A DNA stretch of 64,000 nucleotides from Kaistia sp. 32K (lineage in GTDB: Bacteria; Pseudomonadota; Alphaproteobacteria; Rhizobiales; Kaistiaceae): the NCBI RefSeq assembly GCF_016629525.1, contig NZ_AP024269.1, positions 1,116,001 to 1,180,000 of the forward strand. The letters are read 5' to 3'. The notes beneath the pieces were generated by a model. The model saw only the letters and a program-made list of their open reading frames with translations. It was not told the DNA's origin and ran no database searches. The position numbers and the translations under genes are program-made. Below, one piece after another: positions 40,139 through 48,614 of the stretch. Position 1 is the stretch's first letter. Each line of letters opens with the position of its first letter.

Positions 40139-41152
40139 ATGACACCGATGACGACCAAGCTGACCGGAGCCATAGCTCTTTTGATGCTGTCGACCGCGGT
40201 CGGCCATGCCGAGCCTTTCAAGATAGCGGTCTCGAACTCGTATATCGGCAATGAGTGGCGCGTGCAGATGATCAACTTCATGCAGGCCTATGCCGACAAG
40301 GCGCTCAAGGACAAGGTGGTGCTTACCGTCGACAATTCCGGCACCGACGCGCAGAAGCAGATCGCGGTGCTGTCCGACATGATCGCCTCGGGCGCCAATG
40401 CCATCCTGGTCAATCCAGCCTCCGACACCGCGCTCAACAGCGTGATCGAGGAGGCCTGCGCCCAGGGGATCACCGTCATCGCCTTCGACCAGCCCGTCAC
40501 CGCGCCATGCGCCTATGTCGTGGCGGTCGATTTCAACGAGATCGGCCGCATCCATGCCCAGTGGCTGGCCGATGCGCTCGGCGGCAAGGGCAACGTCATC
40601 ATCAATCGCGGCGTCTCGGGCTTTCCGGCCGACACCAACATGAATGCCGGCATGACCGGCGTATTGGCCAAATATCCCGACATCAAGGTCGTCGCCGAAG
40701 TCTATGGCAAGTGGGACAATGCAGTCAGCCAGCAGGAGCTGACCAAGGCGTTGACCGCCAATCCGGAGGTCGACGGCATCCTGAACCAGTACGGCACCTA
40801 TGGCGCTTTGCAGGCGCTGCTCAACCTCGATCGCCCCCTGGTCGCGATGTCGGGGCAGGGCGAGAATGGCTGGCGCCAAGCCATGCTGCAATACAAGGAC
40901 AAGGGCCTGAAAGGGGTCTCGGCCGGCGATCCGGCGGTGATCGGCGCCTATGCCCTCAAGGTCGCCGCCGATATCCTCAGCGGCAATCCGCCGGCCGACA
41001 AGCGCGTCGCCGTACCGGTGCCGACGGTCTCGACCGACACGCTGAAGCCCGGCGTCAACGTGTTTCCCGATCTGCCGCCGACGCTCGATGCCGACAGCGA
41101 GATTCCCGGCGCCAACCTCGGTCTCAAGATCGCGGACGGCATGAAGAAATAG
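40139..41152 (+). CDS. Sugar ABC transporter substrate-binding protein (RbsB type)
   Basis: Periplasmic binding protein of the type-I family, 337 residues, signal peptide through about Ala24 (MTPMTTKLTGAIALLMLSTAVGHA). Key blocks: FKIAVSNSYIGNEWRVQM, NSGTDAQKQIAVLSDMIASG, ANAILVNPASDTAL, VIAFDQPV, and ILNQYGTYGALQALL. The arrangement with a double-ABC ATPase and two RbsC-type permeases is a CUT2 importer for a monosaccharide, lactone or related compound. GGAGG is 5-6 nt before the ATG. The downstream amidohydrolase and GMC oxidoreductase suggest a sugar or sugar-lactone catabolic locus. Confidence 0.93.
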   Translation: MTPMTTKLTGAIALLMLSTAVGHAEPFKIAVSNSYIGNEWRVQMINFMQAYADKALKDKVVLTVDNSGTDAQKQIAVLSDMIASGANAILVNPASDTALNSVIEEACAQGITVIAFDQPVTAPCAYVVAVDFNEIGRIHAQWLADALGGKGNVIINRGVSGFPADTNMNAGMTGVLAKYPDIKVVAEVYGKWDNAVSQQELTKALTANPEVDGILNQYGTYGALQALLNLDRPLVAMSGQGENGWRQAMLQYKDKGLKGVSAGDPAVIGAYALKVAADILSGNPPADKRVAVPVPTVSTDTLKPGVNVFPDLPPTLDADSEIPGANLGLKIADGMKK

Positions 41153-41180
41153 CGGCGCCGCAAGAAAACGGGTACGGCCC

Positions 41181-42668
41181 ATGCTGCGCCTTGTCGCCAT
41201 CGACAAATCCTACGGGGCGACGCGCGCTCTGCGCGCCGTCACGATGGAAGCTGCTCCCGGCGACGTGCTCGGTCTCGTCGGCGAGAACGGCGCGGGTAAG
41301 TCGACGCTTCTCAAGATCCTGAGCGGCGCCGTCGAAGCCGATGCCGGGCGGATCGAGCTCGACGGCCGCGAGGTCGTCCTGCACGGCACGCATGATGCGC
41401 AGGCCCTCGGCATCGCCTCGGTGTTCCAGGAGCTGACGCTGCTGCGCGACCTCAGCGTCGAGCAGAATTTGTTCCTGGCCGAGGCGCCGCTGACACGCTG
41501 GGGCACGGTCGATCGGCGCCGCCTGCGTCGGCAGGCCGCCGAGGTGCTCGCGGCCCACCAGCTTGCGCTTGTCCCGTCCGCCCGCGTCGCCGCCCTGTCG
41601 CTCGGCCAGCAGCAACAGCTCGAGATCGTGCGCGCCGTCGCCCGCAGGCCGCGCATCCTGCTGCTCGACGAGGCGACCTCGGCGCTCGGCGCCACCGAGG
41701 TCGCCTGGCTCCGCGCGCTCGTCGCGCGGCTCGCGGCGGCGGGCACGATCGTGCTGTTCATCTCGCATCGATGGGACGAGATCGTCGGCTTCTGCAACCG
41801 CGTCGCCGTGCTGCGCAACGGCGAATGCGTCGGCGAGGCCGAGACGGCCGCGCTGGACGAGCCGGAAGCCGTCCGTCTGATGACGGGCCATGCCGCCAGC
41901 GAGCATGCCTTCCCGGCCAAGGCCGATGCGGCGGACGAGGTGGCGTTGCGCGCCACGCAGCTGGCGAGCCCGGTGCTGCATGGCGTCAGCCTCGCCCTCA
42001 GGCGCGGCGAGATTCTCGGTCTGGGCGGGCTGGTCGGCCAGGGGCAGGGCCATCTGCTCGAAGCCCTGTTTGGCGCGCATCGGGCTATTGGAACCGTCGA
42101 GATCGGCGGCAGGCCGCTGCTGCCCGCCTCGCCGCGCCAGGCGATGGCGGCGGGCCTCGCCTATGTGCCACAGGAGCGCAAGACCCAGGGTCTGCTGCTG
42201 TCCAAGTCCGTCGGGCTCAACCTCACGCTCGCCATCCTGCCGCGGCTGCGGGCGATGCTGGGGCTGATCGACCCGCGGGCTGAAGCCGCGATCTTCCGCG
42301 GTGCCATCGAGCGGCAGAAGATCAAGACGGCCGGCGCGGACGAGATCGTCCGCCACCTCTCGGGCGGCAACCAGCAGAAGGTTCTGCTCGAACGCTGGCT
42401 GCTGGCGCGCCCGGTCATCCTGCTGCTCAACGACGTGACGCGCGGCGTCGACATCGGCACCAAGCAGCACATCTACGAGGTCATCGCCGGCATCGCCCGT
42501 GAAGGCGTCGGCGTGATCTGGTACTCGACCGACGCTCGCGAGCTGGTCGGCGTCGCCCACCGCGTCCTCGTCATGCTCGGCGGGCGGGTTGTCGCCGAGC
42601 TCGCCGGCGAAGAGATGACGGCGGGCCGTATCGTCGAGGCTGCTGTGCTCGGCGGGGGCAGCCGATGA
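41181..42668 (+). CDS. Sugar ABC transporter ATP-binding protein (RbsA/MglA type, two ABC domains)
   Basis: ATPase of 495 residues with two nucleotide-binding domains. The first has Walker A GENGAGKST (34-42), the signature-like LSLGQQQQLEIV and LLLDEATSAL. The second has the degenerate Walker A usual in this family (GGLVGQGQGHLLEAL) but an intact LSGGNQQKVLLERWL signature. It powers the two RbsC-type permeases downstream; its stop overlaps the next ATG (ATGA). The family's usual DEPTRGVDVG is altered to NDVTRGVDIG in the second domain, with Asp-Glu replaced by Asn-Asp, so the second site is probably not fully catalytic. Confidence 0.93.
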   Translation: MLRLVAIDKSYGATRALRAVTMEAAPGDVLGLVGENGAGKSTLLKILSGAVEADAGRIELDGREVVLHGTHDAQALGIASVFQELTLLRDLSVEQNLFLAEAPLTRWGTVDRRRLRRQAAEVLAAHQLALVPSARVAALSLGQQQQLEIVRAVARRPRILLLDEATSALGATEVAWLRALVARLAAAGTIVLFISHRWDEIVGFCNRVAVLRNGECVGEAETAALDEPEAVRLMTGHAASEHAFPAKADAADEVALRATQLASPVLHGVSLALRRGEILGLGGLVGQGQGHLLEALFGAHRAIGTVEIGGRPLLPASPRQAMAAGLAYVPQERKTQGLLLSKSVGLNLTLAILPRLRAMLGLIDPRAEAAIFRGAIERQKIKTAGADEIVRHLSGGNQQKVLLERWLLARPVILLLNDVTRGVDIGTKQHIYEVIAGIAREGVGVIWYSTDARELVGVAHRVLVMLGGRVVAELAGEEMTAGRIVEAAVLGGGSR

Positions 42669-43600
42669 CGCGCCTCCGTTCCGCCGTCTCGGACGCCTGG
42701 CCGGTGCTGGTCTTCCTCGGCCTCCTCGCCATGCTCGTCCTGCTCAAGGGCCGGTTCAACGGCTTCGACATGCGCGCGCTCAGCGTCAACGCCCTGCCGC
42801 TCGTCCTCATCGCGCTGGCGCAGTTCCTCGTCATCCTGACGCGCGGCATCGATCTGTCGCTGGGGCCCGTCGCCAGCCTCGCCGGGGCGCTGATGGCCCT
42901 GCACGTCACCGACAGTCCGGCTCTCGGTTTCGCGCTGCCGCTGGCCGCGGGTCTCGCCGCCGGGCTGCTCAACGGCGGCCTCGTGGTCGGGCTCCGGCTG
43001 CCGCCGATCATCGTGACGCTGGCGACGATGTCGATCTGGCAGGGCGTGGCGTTGCTGGTGTTGCCCAATCCCGGCGGCTCCATTCCCGCGCTCTACCAGT
43101 CGATCTTCATGGGCGGCTTCTCGGCGCCTGCGATCGGCCTCGTCAGCCTCGCCGTCTGGACGGTGCTGCTGAGCTGGCTGATGGCGTCGCGCTTCGGGCT
43201 GGACCTCCGGGCCATCGGCAGCGACGAGGCCGCGGCGCGCATGAGCGGCATTCGCGTGGCGCGCGCCAAGCTTGGCGCCTATGCCGCCGCGGGGTTGCTG
43301 GCCGCGTTCAGCGGCATGTATCTCGGCGTCGCCATGGCGTCGGGGTCACCCGTCGTCGGCGACGGCTACATCCTCACCTCGATCGTCGCCGTCGTCATCG
43401 GCGGCATACCGCTGACCGGCGGACGCGGCGCGCCGATCGCCGTCGTCATGGGAGCGCTGATCCTCACCATCATGGCGAGCCTGCTCTATTTCGCGCAGGT
43501 CTCGTCCTTCTACCAGAGCCTCATCAACGGCCTCATCCTGCTCGCTGTCGTCGGTACGCCCGGCGCGCGCGGCTTTGCTGCCGGACTGCTTCGTCCATGA
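42665..43600 (+). CDS. Sugar ABC transporter permease (RbsC type) 1
   Basis: Inner-membrane permease of a CUT2 importer, 311 residues, mostly hydrophobic with about eight to ten helices. The RbsC pattern is present: ILTRGIDLSLGPVASLAGAL, LPPIIVTLATMSIWQG, AIGSDEAAARMSGIRVARAK (the cytoplasmic coupling segment) and GGIPLTGGRGAP. Coupled to the ATPase gene and to the next permease by 4-nt ATGA overlaps on both sides, so the stoichiometry is probably one of each. Confidence 0.93.
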   Translation: MTRLRSAVSDAWPVLVFLGLLAMLVLLKGRFNGFDMRALSVNALPLVLIALAQFLVILTRGIDLSLGPVASLAGALMALHVTDSPALGFALPLAAGLAAGLLNGGLVVGLRLPPIIVTLATMSIWQGVALLVLPNPGGSIPALYQSIFMGGFSAPAIGLVSLAVWTVLLSWLMASRFGLDLRAIGSDEAAARMSGIRVARAKLGAYAAAGLLAAFSGMYLGVAMASGSPVVGDGYILTSIVAVVIGGIPLTGGRGAPIAVVMGALILTIMASLLYFAQVSSFYQSLINGLILLAVVGTPGARGFAAGLLRP

Positions 43601-44589
43601 CCGCCGCCGATCGCCTGCCGGCGGCGCCCCGGGTCCGGACATCCTCGCCGCGGCTTGCCGCCGCCGTGCCGCTCTTCCTCATCCTGCTGGCCATCGCCAT
43701 GCTGGGGATCGGCGCGGCGCTCGCGCCCGGCTTCGCCTCCGCTGCCAATCTGCTGCAATTGCTGAAGATCGCTTCGTTCCTCGGCCTGGTGGCGCTCGGA
43801 CAGACGCTGGTGATGCTGGTCGGCGGCATCGATCTCTCGGTCGCCTGGGTGCTGACCGGCTCTGCCGTCGTCTTCACCGCGCTCTGCGCGGGGCAGGACG
43901 CCAATACCGCGACCGCGTGCCTCGCCGCGCTCGCCGTCGGCATCGCGGCCGGCGCCGCCAACGGCTTCGGCATCGTCAAGCTGCGCATCTCGCCGATCGT
44001 GATGACGCTGGCGATGAACAATATCGCGCTCGGCGGAACGCTCGTCTTCACCGGGGGAACGCCGAGCGGCGGGGTTTCCCCGCTGGTGCGCGGCATCGCC
44101 ACCGGCGGCGTCGGCGGCATCCCCTACATGGTGATCGTCTGGGGTCTCGTGGCGACGCTCGCCATCGTCGCGATCCGTTATTCGCGCTGGGGCAGGCGGC
44201 TGCTGGCCGTCGGCGAGAACGCCACCGTCGCCCATCTGAACGGGATCGCCAATGACCGCGTCACGATCGGCGCCTATGTGCTGTGCGGAGCGCTGGCATC
44301 GGCCACCGGCATCCTGTTCGCCGCGTTCTCGGGATCGAGCTTCCTCGGGATGGGCGACCAGTTCGTGCTGCCGGCCATCGCCGCGGTGGTGCTGGGCGGC
44401 ACCTCGATGTTCGGCGGCCGCGGCGGCTATGGCGGGACCTTCGCCGCCGTGATCTTCACCACCGTGCTGTCAACGGTGCTGGTCATCGGCAATATCCCCG
44501 CTGGTGTCCGCTCGATCATCTTCGGCGTCGCGATCCTTGTGGCGCTGGTCGCTCAGCGCGTGCTGACGCGCGGCGAGGACCGCGAATGA
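43597..44589 (+). CDS. Sugar ABC transporter permease (RbsC type) 2
   Basis: Second CUT2 permease, 330 residues, with MLVGGIDLSVAWVLTGSAV, LRISPIVMTLAMNNIALGGT, AVGENATVAHLNGIANDRV and VLGGTSMFGGRGGYGGTFAA. It has the same segments as its upstream neighbour, and the pair presumably forms a heterodimer. The N-terminus is rich in Ala/Pro/Arg. The ATG at 43597 overlaps the previous stop. The gene ends 8 nt before the amidohydrolase start. Confidence 0.93.
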   Translation: MTAADRLPAAPRVRTSSPRLAAAVPLFLILLAIAMLGIGAALAPGFASAANLLQLLKIASFLGLVALGQTLVMLVGGIDLSVAWVLTGSAVVFTALCAGQDANTATACLAALAVGIAAGAANGFGIVKLRISPIVMTLAMNNIALGGTLVFTGGTPSGGVSPLVRGIATGGVGGIPYMVIVWGLVATLAIVAIRYSRWGRRLLAVGENATVAHLNGIANDRVTIGAYVLCGALASATGILFAAFSGSSFLGMGDQFVLPAIAAVVLGGTSMFGGRGGYGGTFAAVIFTTVLSTVLVIGNIPAGVRSIIFGVAILVALVAQRVLTRGEDRE

Positions 44590-44597
44590 GGAACCCC

Positions 44598-45485
44598 ATG
44601 CCACGGCGACAGATCACCGACGCGCATCATCATTTCTGGGATGTCGACCATGGCTATGCCTATCCATGGCTGCAGGATCGCGGCGGCGGCGAGGGAATGC
44701 TCGGCGATCTCGCGCCGATCGCGGTGAGCTATGGACCGGCCGACTATCTCGCCGATGCGGCGGGCTACGACGCCGTGAAATCGGTTCATATCGAGGCCGT
44801 GCCGCTGGCGCCGCTGGCCGAGACGGATTGGCTGAACGGGCTCGGCCATTCCCTGCCTTCGGCGATCGTGGCGCAGGTCCGGCTCGACGATCCCGGGGTC
44901 GAGGCGGCGCTCGCGGCGCAGGCGGGCCGGCCGCGCGTCAGGGGCATCCGCCATATCGTCAACTGGCATGCCGATCCGCGCTACAGCTTCACGCCGGCCG
45001 ACCTCTTGCAGAGCACAAGCTGGCAGGCCGGCTACGCCCTGCTGCGCCGCCACGACTTCAGCTTCGATCTGCAGCTCTATCCGGGCCAGATGGCGGCCGC
45101 CTTCGATCTGATCCGCCGGCATCCCGAGACGCTTGCCGTCATCAATCATGCCGGCATGCCGGTCGACCGCGACGAGGCGGGCCTCCACGCATGGCGCGAG
45201 GGCATGCGGCGTCTCGCCGGCCTGGACAATGTCGTCGCCAAGATCTCCGGCCTCGGCATGGTCGAGCATGACTGGAGCGAGGCCAGCATCCGGCCCTTCG
45301 TGCTCGACACCATCGCCGCCTTCGGCACCGGACGGACCATGTTCGGCTCGAACTTTCCGGTGGATCGGCTGTATTCGTCCTTCGATACTCTCTATGGCGC
45401 TTTCGAGCGCATCGTCTCCGATTTCAGCGAGGCCGAGCAGGATCGGCTGTTCCGCACCAATGCGGAACGCTGGTACCGGATCTAG
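44598..45485 (+). CDS. Amidohydrolase-2 family protein (lactonase-like)
   Basis: TIM-barrel metal-dependent hydrolase, 295 residues, of the group that includes L-fuconolactone and 2-pyrone-4,6-dicarboxylate lactonases. His-rich metal motif DAHHHFWD at 8-15, then RGIRHIVNW, INHAGMPVDRD and KISGLGMVEHDW, with a late MFGSNFPVDRL segment carrying the catalytic Asp. GAGG lies 6 nt before the ATG at 44598; an ATG at 44586 overlaps the permease stop and is an alternative. Placed after the sugar importer, it probably opens a sugar lactone formed by the adjacent GMC oxidoreductase or by an unseen dehydrogenase (inference). Confidence 0.87.
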   Translation: MPRRQITDAHHHFWDVDHGYAYPWLQDRGGGEGMLGDLAPIAVSYGPADYLADAAGYDAVKSVHIEAVPLAPLAETDWLNGLGHSLPSAIVAQVRLDDPGVEAALAAQAGRPRVRGIRHIVNWHADPRYSFTPADLLQSTSWQAGYALLRRHDFSFDLQLYPGQMAAAFDLIRRHPETLAVINHAGMPVDRDEAGLHAWREGMRRLAGLDNVVAKISGLGMVEHDWSEASIRPFVLDTIAAFGTGRTMFGSNFPVDRLYSSFDTLYGAFERIVSDFSEAEQDRLFRTNAERWYRI

Positions 45486-45613
45486 AACGCTGACCCTGGA
45501 AAGAGCACGACATGGCGCGTTTCAGACTGCCGACCCTTGATGCGCGATGTGCCGACCGGCGGCCGCGCAACCTCGTCGCCGCTCCGGCGCCAACGACCAG
45601 GGCTCCGTGAACG

Positions 45614-47218
45614 ATGGACGACATACGCTACGACTTCGTCATCATCGGCGCCGGCAGCGCCGGCTGCGTGCTGGCCAACCGGCTGAGCACTTCCGGGCGG
45701 CATCGCGTCCTGATCCTCGAGGCAGGCGGACGCGACGACTGGATCTGGTTCCACGTTCCGGTGGGCTATCTGTTCGCCATGGGCAATCCGCGCGCCGACT
45801 GGTGCTTTCGCACCGAGCCGGTGCCGGGCCTCGGCGGACGGGTGCTCGACTATCCCCGCGGCCGCGTCATCGGCGGCAGCTCGGCGATCAACGGCATGAT
45901 CTACATGCGCGGCCAGGCTGCCGACTATGATCACTGGCGCCAGCTGGGCAATGCCGGCTGGGGCTGGGACGACGTGCTGCCCTATTTCATGCGCAGCGAG
46001 AATCGCGCCGCTGGCGGGGATCTGCATGGCCGGGACGGGGAATGGCATGTCGACCCGATGCGCCTCCGCTGGCAGGTTCTCGACCGGTTCCGCGACGCAG
46101 CTGGAGAGATGGGAATTCCCGCGACCAGCGATTTCAACCGCGGCGACAATGAGGGCGCCGGCTATTTCGAGGTCAACCAGCGGCACGGACGGCGCTGGTC
46201 CGCGGCTTCCGCGTTCCTCAAACCGGCGCTCCGCCGCGCCAATGTCACGCTCTGGACCGGCGCCCGCGTGCGGCGCCTGCTGGTTGACGGCACGAGGGTC
46301 TCGGGCCTCGAAGTCGAGCATGAGGGCGATATCAAGCGTATCGCCGCCGGCCGCGAGGTCATCCTCAGCGCCGGGGCCGTGGGCAGTCCTCATCTGTTGC
46401 AGCTGTCGGGGATCGGCGATCCCTCTCTGCTCGGCGCGCATGGCGTCGCGCCGGTGCACGCCTTGCCTGGCGTCGGCGAGAACCTGCAGGATCATCTGCA
46501 GCTGCGCCTGATCTACCGCGTCAGCGGGCTGCCGACGCTCAACCGCCGCGCTGGCAGCCTCGTGGGCAAGGCGGCGATGGCGCTGCAATATGGGCTTGCC
46601 CGCCGCGGTCCGATGACCATGGCGCCGTCGCAGCTCGGCGGCTTTACCCGCTCCTCGTCCGAATTCGCGACGCCGAACGTGCAGTTCCACGTCCAGCCGC
46701 TCAGCCTCGATCGCTTCGGTGAGCCGCTGCACCGTTTCGATGCCTTCACGGCGACGGCCTGCAACCTGCGGCCCGAGAGCCGCGGATCGGTGCGGCTCAA
46801 GGCGGCGGACGGCGCGCTGGCGCCGGCGATCCAGCCCAACTATCTGGCGACCGAGGGCGACAGGCGCGTCGCTGCCGACAGCATTCGCCTCGTGCGCCGC
46901 ATCGTGCTGGAGAGCCGCGCCTTCCGGCCGCACGATCCCGAGGAGTACCGACCGGGCCTCGCCTTCGCGTCGGAGGAGGAATTGCGGGAGGCGGCTGCCA
47001 GCATCGGCACCACCATCTTCCATCCCGTCGGCACCTGCCGCATGGGTTCGGATCGCGATGCGGTCGTCGACGCCCGCCTGCGGCTGCGCGGCCTCGCGGG
47101 CCTGCGCATCGCCGACGCCTCGATCATGCCGACCATCACCTCGGGCAATACCAACGCGCCCACCACCATGATCGCGGAGAAGGCGGCCGACCTCATCCTC
47201 GAGGATGTCGGCCCCTGA
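45614..47218 (+). CDS. GMC-family FAD-dependent oxidoreductase (choline dehydrogenase-like)
   Basis: Flavoprotein of 534 residues. The FAD-binding GAGSAG is at 12-17 with the acidic ILEAGG end of the fold, GMC signature 1 is [21 protein letters not shown], and signature 2 is around [15 protein letters not shown]. The catalytic pair is His470 (HPVGTCRMG) and Asn514 (SGNTNAPT). GMC enzymes oxidise primary alcohols or sugars; no signal peptide is present, so it works in the cytoplasm. It follows the lactonase-like gene after 128 bp and may be the last member of the importer operon, producing an aldehyde, acid or lactone. Confidence 0.92.
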   Translation: MDDIRYDFVIIGAGSAGCVLANRLSTSGRHRVLILEAGGRDDWIWFHVPVGYLFAMGNPRADWCFRTEPVPGLGGRVLDYPRGRVIGGSSAINGMIYMRGQAADYDHWRQLGNAGWGWDDVLPYFMRSENRAAGGDLHGRDGEWHVDPMRLRWQVLDRFRDAAGEMGIPATSDFNRGDNEGAGYFEVNQRHGRRWSAASAFLKPALRRANVTLWTGARVRRLLVDGTRVSGLEVEHEGDIKRIAAGREVILSAGAVGSPHLLQLSGIGDPSLLGAHGVAPVHALPGVGENLQDHLQLRLIYRVSGLPTLNRRAGSLVGKAAMALQYGLARRGPMTMAPSQLGGFTRSSSEFATPNVQFHVQPLSLDRFGEPLHRFDAFTATACNLRPESRGSVRLKAADGALAPAIQPNYLATEGDRRVAADSIRLVRRIVLESRAFRPHDPEEYRPGLAFASEEELREAAASIGTTIFHPVGTCRMGSDRDAVVDARLRLRGLAGLRIADASIMPTITSGNTNAPTTMIAEKAADLILEDVGP

Positions 47219-47448
47219 CGACGCCGGTCGACGGCACCGCGATGCTCGTTTGGACGAATACTGCTCCTCTGTCTCGAGGGCGGTCTTGTGTCCCTTCCAG
47301 GCTGGCTCTTTCGGTCAGATATTGGATCGCGTCCGGACCTGCCCCTCATCTGACGCAAGCCTTCAGGCGGCGGCGTCATGCCCCTCGGCTACCGGGTGGA
47401 GAACCGGAAGCTTCTGCGCGATGATGCCGAGCGGCAAGCGTTATTCGC

Positions 47449-48513
47449 GTGTTCGGACGCTATCCGGAATCGGCTGGTCTCGCGCCGCTGGTCCAAGAGC
47501 CGAGCGAGGGCGGCGCCAGAACCCGACAGCGGCAGTTCTCGGACGGAAAGGCTCCTTTCGGCGCCGTACTGCACGGTGCCGTCATGCGGGAGGTCGGCGT
47601 GGCACTGAACATCAATGTCAGCACGGTCGATATCGCGACGGTGCCTATCAACCTTCCGCGCTACACCGATCGCAAACTCGCGGTGCGCGCGCTGGCGTGT
47701 TCTCAACTCGTCGCGGCCGACATCAGCTACGGCTTCAAACCGGTCGAAACCGCCGCGGCGTTTCCGAGCTGGGAGGACGCCTACAGCATCGGCGTGCGGT
47801 TCAACGATGAGACGAGCGGTATCTTCGTTGGAGGTAAAAACTATGCCGAGCCGCATCGCAGGGGCGAGGCTCACATACTCTATCTCTCCGGTGTCGAGCA
47901 CATCGACTTCTCGACCCCACGGCACACCATCGAGATCCTGCTAAGGCGCAGCTTCCTGCGCGAGATAGCCGACGACCTCGAAGTGCCTGATGTCTCGTAT
48001 CTCGGCCATAGTCTCTTTCACGTTTCGAACGATCCGCTGCTTCGACAGCTGGCGCTGCGCATCTACCCTTACTTCGACGAACCCGAAACACTCGAGCCGT
48101 TGTTCGCCGACCATCTTATATGGGGGCTGGGTATCTATGTTTGTGCGCACTATGGCGATCTGGCCGCTCGTCGCCGCCTGGTCGGAGGGTTGAGCACCTG
48201 GCAGGAGCGATTGGCCAAGGACATTATCGAGACGCGTCTCGTTGGCGGATTGGGTCTGGCTGAGGTCGCCGCGCTGTGCGGCCTGCGCACAAGCCAGTTC
48301 GCGCATGCGTTCAAGCGATCGACGGGCGTCGCGCCGTATCAGTGGCTCCTGCTTCGCAGGCTGGCTCGTGCCAGAGAGCTTTTTACCAATCACCACATAT
48401 CGCTTGCTGACATCGCCATGATGTGCGGCTTCGCAGATCAGGCCCACCTTACCCGCATGTTCTCTCGCCACTTGGGGATCACGCCGGCGAGGTACCGCCT
48501 AGCCTTGCAGTGA
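47449..48513 (+). CDS. AraC-family transcriptional regulator
   Basis: Regulator with a C-terminal AraC double HTH: GLAEVAALCGLRTSQFAHAF then SLADIAMMCGFADQAHLTRMF, ending HLGITPARYRLALQ. The N-terminal part has no recognisable cupin and is probably a degenerate sensing domain. Start uncertain: GTG at 47449 gives 354 residues, while an ATG at 47584 gives 309 and begins close to the first well-folded segment (NVSTVDIATVPINLPRY). It converges on the arylsulfatase operon; its target may be the GMC/lactonase genes to the left or the sulfatase, but nothing in the sequence decides. Confidence 0.82.
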   Translation: MFGRYPESAGLAPLVQEPSEGGARTRQRQFSDGKAPFGAVLHGAVMREVGVALNINVSTVDIATVPINLPRYTDRKLAVRALACSQLVAADISYGFKPVETAAAFPSWEDAYSIGVRFNDETSGIFVGGKNYAEPHRRGEAHILYLSGVEHIDFSTPRHTIEILLRRSFLREIADDLEVPDVSYLGHSLFHVSNDPLLRQLALRIYPYFDEPETLEPLFADHLIWGLGIYVCAHYGDLAARRRLVGGLSTWQERLAKDIIETRLVGGLGLAEVAALCGLRTSQFAHAFKRSTGVAPYQWLLLRRLARARELFTNHHISLADIAMMCGFADQAHLTRMFSRHLGITPARYRLALQ

Positions 48514-48572
48514 CCCATACATCCGCTGGCGGCAATCCAAGCCTGAAGGCCGACCGCGTGCGATGCGTCGAA

Positions 48573-48599
48573 AGGCGGCGAGACTCGGGCTCGCCGCCT
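48573..48599 (-). terminator. Bidirectional terminator between AraC and arylsulfatase genes
   Basis: AGGCGGCGAG and CTCGCCGCCT form a perfect 10-bp stem around ACTCGGG. On the minus strand it is followed by TTTCG and lies 16 nt after the arylsulfatase stop; on the plus strand it follows the AraC stop by 60 nt. Confidence 0.72.
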
Positions 48600-48614
48600 C
48601 CCGTTGATCGGCGC

